Below, piece by piece: positions 6,532-11,705 of a stretch of 11,705 bases of DNA. Under the pieces are notes generated by a model. The model made no database searches. It was not told where the DNA came from and saw nothing but the letters and a program-made list of their open reading frames with translations. Made by a program: the position numbers and the translations under genes. Source of the DNA: Gammaproteobacteria bacterium (GTDB lineage: Bacteria > Gemmatimonadota > Gemmatimonadetes > Longimicrobiales > Gaopeijiaceae); assembly GCA_009843625.1 (NCBI GenBank), contig VYDD01000458.1:1-11705 (forward strand), given 5' to 3'. Numbering within the stretch: position 1 is the first letter of the stretch; every line of letters begins with the position of its first letter.

Positions 6532-7931
6532 GTCGGCTCCGGAGGCTGGGATCCGTTCGCCAGCCGGCGGCCCGTGAACGTGGCCCCGCTGGTTTCGGTG
6601 AGCTCGACGGTCGCGTACGCCCCCTCGAGGCTGGTGGGCGCGGAAAAGGCGACCACCTTTCCGCGCCGGGTGCGGCCCAGCATCTGCCCGGGACCCCGGG
6701 CTTCCTTCTCGACCAGCACCTCCTCGACCCGCCCCACCTCCGAGCGGTTGATCTCGGTCTGGACGGCACGGGCCACCTCGATCAGCTCGCGCAGGCGGGC
6801 CGCCGCCTCGCCGTCCTCGATGAACCAGTGCGCCGGCATGCGGGTCGCGGGAGTCCCCTCGCGGGGCGAGTAGCGGTAGGTGTAGACATCGTCGAAGCGG
6901 ACCGTGCGCAGCAGATCCAGGGTGTCCTCGAAGTCGCTGCGGGTTTCGCCCGGGAAGGCGCAGATGATGTCGGTGGACAGCGCGATGTCGGGGATCGCCT
7001 CGCGCACCATCTCCACCCGCTCGAGGAAGCTCTCCACCGTGTAGCGGCGCAGCATGCGCTTCAGGGTGCGGTTGTTGCCGGACTGCGCGGGCAGATGCAG
7101 CTGCTCGCACACGGCGGGCTCGGAGGCCATCACCGCCACGAGTTCGGGGGTGACGTCGTTCGGGTGCGGCGAGGTGAAGCGCACTCGCCGGATGCCGGGG
7201 ATGCGGGCAACGCCCGCGAGCAGGCGGGCGAAGCTCCAGTCCCCCCGGGCGTAGGAGTTCACGGTCTGTCCCAGCAGGGTGACCTCGGTGACTCCGGTGG
7301 CGGCGATGCCCCGGATCTCCGCCAGGACCTCCTCGGGACGGCGGTTCTTCTCGGGGCCGCGGACGTACGGGACGATGCAGAAGGTGCAGCGGTGATCGCA
7401 GCCGCGCTGGATCGGAACCCACGCCGAGATGCGCGACGTGCGGCGCTGCTCGAGGCCTTCGTAGTTCTCCGCCGGATCCAGGGAGAGGACCGAAAGGCGC
7501 CGTCCGGGCTCGGAGAGGGCGTCGAGCCGCTCGGGAAGCTCGCGGTATCCGTCGGGGCCCATCACCAGGTCGACGTAGGGAGCCCGTTCTAGAAGAGTGT
7601 CGCCCATGCGCTGGGCCATGCAGCCGGTGACGCCGATCACGAGATCGGGGTTGTCGCGCTTCAGGCCGTTCAACTGCGACACCCGGCCGAGGACGCGCCG
7701 TTCCGCGTGTTCACGGATGGCGCATGTGTTCACCAGAACCACGTCGGCCTGCCCCGGCGTCTCGGCCACGGCATAGCCTCGCCGCTCGAGAATGCCGGCC
7801 ATCAGCTCGCCGTCGCTGATGTTCATCTGGCAGCCGTAGGTTTCGATGTATACGCGCTTGCGGGCGGCCAGGGGCAGCCGGACGGCCGTACCGGATCCTG
7901 TCGCGGCGGCGGTCTCGGGCCCGGCACCCAC
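6528..7931 (-). CDS. miaB: tRNA-2-methylthio-N6-dimethylallyladenosine synthase MiaB
   Basis: Radical-SAM methylthiotransferase that converts i6A37 of tRNAs reading UNN codons to ms2i6A37. The 467-residue protein has an N-terminal UPF0004 domain whose three cysteines (Cys34 in ETYGCQMN, Cys70 in VNTCAIR, Cys104 in GCMAQ) bind the second [4Fe-4S] cluster. The radical-SAM motif CDHRCTFC is at Cys178, Cys182 and Cys185, followed by IVPYVRG, then LLGQTVNSY, LHLPAQSGNN and DIICAFPGET. A C-terminal TRAM region (about 395-455) follows. NTCAIREHAE and the overall pattern favour MiaB over MtaB or RimO. The GTG at 7931 shares its first base with the preceding gene's TAG stop (TAGTG) and is the only sensible start close to the conserved region. 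It leaves about 24 poorly conserved residues before KRVYIETYG. It is coupled downstream to lapA. Confidence 0.95.
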   Translation of the reverse strand: MGAGPETAAATGSGTAVRLPLAARKRVYIETYGCQMNISDGELMAGILERRGYAVAETPGQADVVLVNTCAIREHAERRVLGRVSQLNGLKRDNPDLVIGVTGCMAQRMGDTLLERAPYVDLVMGPDGYRELPERLDALSEPGRRLSVLSLDPAENYEGLEQRRTSRISAWVPIQRGCDHRCTFCIVPYVRGPEKNRRPEEVLAEIRGIAATGVTEVTLLGQTVNSYARGDWSFARLLAGVARIPGIRRVRFTSPHPNDVTPELVAVMASEPAVCEQLHLPAQSGNNRTLKRMLRRYTVESFLERVEMVREAIPDIALSTDIICAFPGETRSDFEDTLDLLRTVRFDDVYTYRYSPREGTPATRMPAHWFIEDGEAAARLRELIEVARAVQTEINRSEVGRVEEVLVEKEARGPGQMLGRTRRGKVVAFSAPTSLEGAYATVELTETSGATFTGRRLANGSQPPEPT

Positions 7932-9148
7932 TAGAAGCTCGATGCCCGGAAGGAGAACGTGTATCGCGAGAACGACTCCGAGATCGAGTCCGTGGCGCGG
8001 GTGCCCCTCTCGTACGAGAAGTCGAAGGCGGCGATGACGAGGGTCTCGGTCTCGAGGAGGTTCCAGCCGAAGCCGGCGGCGAAGCCGCTCTCGGTCGGAG
8101 TCGAGGCGTCGATGGAGAAGGGCAGGTCGGCGCGGCGGTAGCCCACCCGGACGGGGAAGCTGCGCCCGAACAGGCCCATCCCCGACCACTCGAACCCGCC
8201 GCCGAAGGTGGTGACGGCGCCGCGCGCGGCCGCGCCCGCACCCGACTCGGCCGGCGTCCAGTTGGAGCGCCCGAAACCGAGGGTCGCGGCCACCACGGGC
8301 GTGAGCATCGCACTCGCTCCGATGCGGAATTCCGTGGGCAGCTCGAAGCGGGCTTCCCCGCCCTCGGTCTGGCCCACGGGCGTCGCCCGCAGGTCGCCGG
8401 ACCAGGTCAGGCTGCCGGAGACGCGCAGGAAGTCCCGGAAATCCCACATGGCTCCGAGCCCGAAGGTTGTGCCCGTCATCTCCCAGCGACCGCGCTCGCG
8501 AAAACGGTCACCGGTCTCCTGGTCTTCGTTCTCGACGACGCCGATGGCGCGCGAAAAGCTCCGCACCTGGGTCCCCGTGTGGAAGCCGAGGGTGGCCGCG
8601 ACTGAAAAACCTCCGGAAAGGGCGCGGGCAAAGCCGATGCGGGCCGCACCAACGCTGCCATCGGACTCGTAGGTGTCGGCGACATCGATCGAGTCCTGCT
8701 CGCGGGCGACGCGAAGGGTTCGTTCGGCCTTCCAGTTCTGTTCCAGGAGGCCCCCGTAGGACAAGGTGGCGACCCCGTAGTTCCGCACCGGATAGGACAA
8801 CGCCAGCAGGGGAAAGCGCGTGCCTTCGATGGGGACGCTCTGGTCGCCGATGGTCGCCGCGCCACGGCTGGGCTGGATGGTGACGGAAATGCTGGGGACG
8901 GTGATCCGGCTGGCGCGGGCCGGATCCGTGGGGAGCACTGCGCCGCCGAAGAGGCCGACCCCCACCGAGCCGAGTGCACGCGATCGCCCGTCGAGCGCCT
9001 CCAGGGGAATGCCCAGACCCTGGCTGCCGATGAGCGACTGGGCGGCGAGCGGCCGGGGCGCGGCGAAGGCGAGTACGAGCGCGACGGCCATGAAGAGGGC
9101 TGTCGCAGCTGCGGGGGCGGCGATGCGAGAACGGGCGCGGGCGTTCAT
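7931..9148 (-). CDS. outer-membrane beta-barrel protein, family uncertain
   Basis: Predicted 405-residue exported protein. It has a long signal peptide (MNARARSRIAAPAAATALFM, then AVALVLAFAAPRPLAAQ) with likely cleavage after LAAQ or LAA. The mature protein alternates polar and hydrophobic residues with many Gly and aromatic residues, as in beta strands (VATLSYGGLLEQNW, FSVAATLGFHTG, FLRVSGSLTWSGDL, LVIAAFDFSYERG). It ends SRYTFSFRASSF with a terminal phenylalanine, the usual recognition signal for BAM-assisted barrel insertion. The layout is similar to FadL/PorV-like transporters, but I cannot assign a family or substrate. ATG 9148 overlaps the preceding stop (ATGA, 9145-9148), so it is coupled to the lipoprotein-like protein upstream, and the two may form one outer-membrane complex. 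The stop overlaps the miaB start by one base. Confidence 0.85.
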   Translation of the reverse strand: MNARARSRIAAPAAATALFMAVALVLAFAAPRPLAAQSLIGSQGLGIPLEALDGRSRALGSVGVGLFGGAVLPTDPARASRITVPSISVTIQPSRGAATIGDQSVPIEGTRFPLLALSYPVRNYGVATLSYGGLLEQNWKAERTLRVAREQDSIDVADTYESDGSVGAARIGFARALSGGFSVAATLGFHTGTQVRSFSRAIGVVENEDQETGDRFRERGRWEMTGTTFGLGAMWDFRDFLRVSGSLTWSGDLRATPVGQTEGGEARFELPTEFRIGASAMLTPVVAATLGFGRSNWTPAESGAGAAARGAVTTFGGGFEWSGMGLFGRSFPVRVGYRRADLPFSIDASTPTESGFAAGFGWNLLETETLVIAAFDFSYERGTRATDSISESFSRYTFSFRASSF

Positions 9149-10821
9149 CTCATGCTCATCCCGGAGAGCTGGCTCACGAGGATGCGAAGCAGTGGCGGCG
9201 AACTCGAGTCGGGTCCCAGGAAGCGCATCAGCTCGAAGCTCTGGGGTTCGATGGCGGCCAGCAGCGCCAAGGTGTTGGGCGCCGGAACGCTGTCTTCGGT
9301 GACACCCCGTGCCAGGTCCTTGACGAAGCCGGTGATCGGTATCTCGAGCACGCGCCCCTCGTCGCCCGCGAAGATCTCCGGAGGCACCTGCAGGACCGGG
9401 ATCTGGATCGAGTTGCCCAGAGGCGCGCGCGGCAGGAACTCGGGCGAGGGAATCGGGCGGGCGTCGACGAATAGCGTGTCGGTGGGGCGCAGCGCCGGGT
9501 CGGTGGCCCCGGGGGTCAGGACCAGCGCCGCCTGGGTGATGCCGTCGGCGGTGAGAGGAAGAGCGCACTCGCCCGAAGGGCAGGCTTCGCCGCGAATGGG
9601 AAGCGAAGCCGGCAGCTGCACTTCGAAGACCGTGCGCCAGGCGGGGGCGCCGCCGATCTGGAGCGTCCCCTCGGGCAGGGAGGGAACCGGGTAGTAGATG
9701 AAGGTCAGGTATTCCGAGAAGGTGTCGGTCGTGACCATCGTGTCCGAGCGGATCGACGGCAGCGCGTCCATGACCAGGTTTGCCGAACGCACCTTCACGC
9801 GCTCGCCGGGTGTGACCATCCGCACCAGCATGCCGCGGGCTTCGTCTTCGGTGTCCCACGCCTTGATGACGAGGGTGTCGATGGCGAAGAAGGCGGAGTC
9901 GGATTCCGACGGATCCCACACCGCCGTGGCGATCGGCGTGCCGTCGCCGCCGCCGGGGTCAGCCCAGGCGACCTGTTCCCCGAGAGTGTCCACGGCGTGG
10001 ACGAAGGTGGCGGAGGGCGGATGCCAGCGCTCGCTGATGAGCGATGCGGACAAGGTCACCGGTCCGGAGGGGGCAGCCAGGGTATCGAAGTGGAGGACGG
10101 CACGCCCGCCCACCAGCGTGAGGTCCGGGTCGGTGACCGTGGTGCCGGCGGTGTCGCGAATGCTGGCGGAGCGCGGGATGGGACCGAATCGCACCAGCGT
10201 GCGCGCCTCCAGGCCGTCTTCGCCGAACTCGGTGGCGACCAGGGGAACGGCCACGTCCGAAGCCCGGCCGAAGCCCCCGAACACCTGAACGTCGCGGGCG
10301 AACTGCTCGTGGGAGAGATGGACCTCCGAGGTGATCACCGTGACGGGAAAGGTCAAGCCTTCCACCGCGGTGGGGGTCTCGTACCCGCAGGCGCCGGCCA
10401 GGAGCACGGCCACCGCGGCGAACGCGCGGGCTGGGCGGTTCAGCCGGAAGGGCGCGGGCAGCAGCGTCGCGAGGCTCCAGTCGGCGGTTCCCTCGGGTGA
10501 CTCGGAGCGGACCGAGAGCCCGGGCGCGAACTCGGCGAGGGCCTGCCGGCACAGTCCGCAGGGCGACGCGGGCGGGCCGGCGGAGGTGCTGACGACAATG
10601 CGGGTGAACGACCGGTGACCGCTGGCCACGGCGGCGGCGAGAGCCGAGCGCTCGGCGCACAGGGTGAGGCCGTAGGAGGCGTTCTCCACGTTGCATCCCG
10701 AGAACACGGCGCCATCCGCCGTCTCCAGCGCCGCGCCCACCTGGAACCCGGAATAGGGAGCGTAGGCGCGCTCGCGTGCGGCGCGCGCATGGTTCAGAAG
10801 TCGCTCGAAAGCGTCCGTCAT
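9145..10821 (-). CDS. cdd: cytidine deaminase continuous in frame with an exported lipoprotein-like domain
   Basis: One 558-residue reading frame with two unlike parts. Residues 1-126 are a homotetrameric-type cytidine deaminase (cytidine to uridine, pyrimidine salvage): YAPYSGFQVGAAL (20-32), CNVENASYG (43-51), CAERSA with zinc ligand Cys55 and catalytic Glu57, PCGLC with Cys88 and Cys91, and the usual terminal LLPAPF (120-125). Ordinary Cdd proteins stop a few residues later. Here the frame runs on into NRPARAFAAVAVLLAGACG, which looks exactly like a lipoprotein signal with Cys145 as lipidation site. About 413 residues of unrecognised, Thr/Asp/Pro-rich, beta-type sequence follow, ending SQLSGMSMR. 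ATG 10821 overlaps the alr stop (ATGA). The stop overlaps the barrel gene's ATG. Either this is a real fusion, a second start (CTG 10443) makes the lipoprotein separately, or a stop codon was lost. The deaminase call is firm; the second half's function is unknown. Confidence 0.85.
   Translation of the reverse strand: MTDAFERLLNHARAARERAYAPYSGFQVGAALETADGAVFSGCNVENASYGLTLCAERSALAAAVASGHRSFTRIVVSTSAGPPASPCGLCRQALAEFAPGLSVRSESPEGTADWSLATLLPAPFRLNRPARAFAAVAVLLAGACGYETPTAVEGLTFPVTVITSEVHLSHEQFARDVQVFGGFGRASDVAVPLVATEFGEDGLEARTLVRFGPIPRSASIRDTAGTTVTDPDLTLVGGRAVLHFDTLAAPSGPVTLSASLISERWHPPSATFVHAVDTLGEQVAWADPGGGDGTPIATAVWDPSESDSAFFAIDTLVIKAWDTEDEARGMLVRMVTPGERVKVRSANLVMDALPSIRSDTMVTTDTFSEYLTFIYYPVPSLPEGTLQIGGAPAWRTVFEVQLPASLPIRGEACPSGECALPLTADGITQAALVLTPGATDPALRPTDTLFVDARPIPSPEFLPRAPLGNSIQIPVLQVPPEIFAGDEGRVLEIPITGFVKDLARGVTEDSVPAPNTLALLAAIEPQSFELMRFLGPDSSSPPLLRILVSQLSGMSMR
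10441..10443 (-). other. candidate internal CTG start for the lipoprotein half
   Basis: The codon for Leu127 is CTG. Counting from it, the peptide reads (M)NRPARAF and the lipobox cysteine is residue 19, a standard lipoprotein signal length. This is where a start would be expected if deaminase and lipoprotein were separate genes. No Shine-Dalgarno sequence is visible in the preceding 20 bases (CCCGCGCCCTTCCGG), and no stop precedes it in frame, so independent initiation is not supported beyond position. Confidence 0.3.
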
Positions 10822-11705
10822 GCTTGCCAGATCCGCGGAAGTCGGCCGGTCAGACCGGTCAGGACCTCGTAGTTGATGGTGCCGGCCTGGTCCGCCACCT
10901 CCTCGACCGTGATCTCCTCATCCCGGTCGGAACCGATAAATGTAACGATATCGCCGGGGCGCGCGGCGGGGACGCGCGAGATCTCTACCACCGTCACGTC
11001 CATGGAGATCCTTCCGACCAGCGGAACCCGCCGCCCCCGCACCAGGGCGTGCCCGCGGTTGCCCAGCGCGCGCGGCAGGCCGTCACCGTACCCGATCGCG
11101 ACCGTGGCCCATCGCTCGCGCCCGCGCGCGACGTGGGTGGCGCCGTAGCCCACGGAACTGCCTCGAGGGACGTCGCGCACCAGGGTGATGCGGGCACGCA
11201 CGGCCGCCACCGAGGCGGGTCGCGGCAGATCGGGAGCGGATGCTCCGCCGTACAGGAAGATGCCGGGGCGTACCGCGCTGGCCGCGTACTGCGGGCGGCG
11301 CAGGACGGCGGCGGAGTTGCAGGCGTGAACCCAGACGTCCGCGGGCAGGGACAGGTGGCCGACGGCCTCCTGCAGGCGCGCCCACTGCCGGTCGATGGTG
11401 CCTGCGGCCTCGTCGGCCGAGTGGAAGTGGGTGTAGCATCCGCCCCAGCGGAGGGGGCGGGCGGCCAGCGCCGCCACCTCCCTCCCCCAGCACGACGCCG
11501 AGCGCCAGTCGAGACCGGCCCTGCCCATCCCCGTGTCCACTTCCATGTGGAAGGTGGCGGCGCGTCCCAGGCGAGCGGCCTCCGCGGCCAGGGCGCGCAG
11601 GTTGTCCAGATCGGAGAAACACAGGGTCAGGCCGCCGTCCACGGCCGCGGGTAGGGAGGAAGCGGGGGGCGGGGTCATCACCAGCACCGGGCGCCCCACC
11701 CCGAG
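10818..11705 (-). CDS. alr: alanine racemase, C-terminal part (5' end outside window)
   Basis: PLP-dependent interconversion of L- and D-alanine, supplying D-alanine for peptidoglycan. The last 295 codons are present. They include the rear of the TIM-barrel domain (FHMEVDTGMGRAGLD, VHACNSAA, SAVRPGIFLYGG) and the C-terminal beta domain. The latter has SVGYGATH, whose tyrosine (codon 11145-11147) fits the second catalytic base. It also has VAIGYGDGLPR, VGRISMDVTVV near the substrate carboxylate site, and the closing GRLPRIWQA. The PLP lysine region at the N-terminus is not in the window. The frame is open to the right edge, so a GTG at 11699 is only an internal codon, not a start. The stop TGA (10818-10820) overlaps the ATG of the next gene (ATGA), the head of the tightly packed minus-strand series. 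Confidence 0.95.
   Translation of the reverse strand, partial: LGVGRPVLVMTPPPASSLPAAVDGGLTLCFSDLDNLRALAAEAARLGRAATFHMEVDTGMGRAGLDWRSASCWGREVAALAARPLRWGGCYTHFHSADEAAGTIDRQWARLQEAVGHLSLPADVWVHACNSAAVLRRPQYAASAVRPGIFLYGGASAPDLPRPASVAAVRARITLVRDVPRGSSVGYGATHVARGRERWATVAIGYGDGLPRALGNRGHALVRGRRVPLVGRISMDVTVVEISRVPAARPGDIVTFIGSDRDEEITVEEVADQAGTINYEVLTGLTGRLPRIWQA

Noticed and set aside
5917..6873. Plus-strand open frame of 318 codons across comEC, lapA and miaB
   Set aside because: It spans three well-supported minus-strand genes and has no recognisable domain or start context.
6532..7422. Upstream extension of the LapA-domain frame
   Set aside because: Arg/Pro/Gly-rich shadow of miaB; the hydrophobic N-terminus begins at TTG 6531.
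7934..8447. Upstream extension of the miaB reading frame
   Set aside because: It overlaps the barrel gene and yields Arg/Pro-rich sequence with no MiaB similarity; the TAGTG junction at 7931 gives a normal MiaB length.
9149..9919. Upstream extension of the barrel-protein frame
   Set aside because: Shadow of the lipoprotein-like domain; the signal peptide begins at ATG 9148.

Overview
The window is GC-rich bacterial DNA with almost no non-coding space. The gene mix fits a diderm: outer-membrane beta-barrel, lipoproteins with lipoboxes and a LapA-type membrane protein. The small lipoprotein style, the internalin-like LRR lipoprotein and the use of GTG/TTG starts suggest Gemmatimonadota or a close relative. 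That placement is inference; no rRNA or other taxonomic marker is present.

Left part, plus strand (1-1599): the last 50 codons of an unrecognised gene, a small lipoprotein, and a leucine-rich-repeat lipoprotein. Both junctions are ATGA stop/start overlaps, so they read as one translationally coupled envelope operon. It converges, with a 28-bp gap, on a minus-strand class I fructose-1,6-bisphosphatase (fbp, 1628-2665).

Middle (2802-3782), minus strand: a complete RES-type toxin / Xre-MbcA-ParS (DUF2384) antitoxin pair in the order antitoxin then toxin. It has its own recognisable promoter, a palindrome at the expected transcription start, and a strong Shine-Dalgarno sequence.

Right part, minus strand (3802-11705, transcribed right to left): alr (5' end outside the window), a cytidine deaminase continuous in frame with a lipoprotein-like protein, an outer-membrane beta-barrel, miaB, a LapA-domain protein and comEC. 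The first five are chained by 1-4 nt overlaps. comEC follows after about 50-80 nt and has no ATG or GTG start.

The most unusual point is the 558-residue deaminase/lipoprotein reading frame: a normal-looking cytidine deaminase runs with no stop codon into a signal-peptide-like segment and a 413-residue exported domain, with a CTG codon exactly where a lipoprotein start would be expected. I see no CRISPR array, tRNA, rRNA, insertion sequence or attachment site. No gene-free stretch exceeds about 140 bases.
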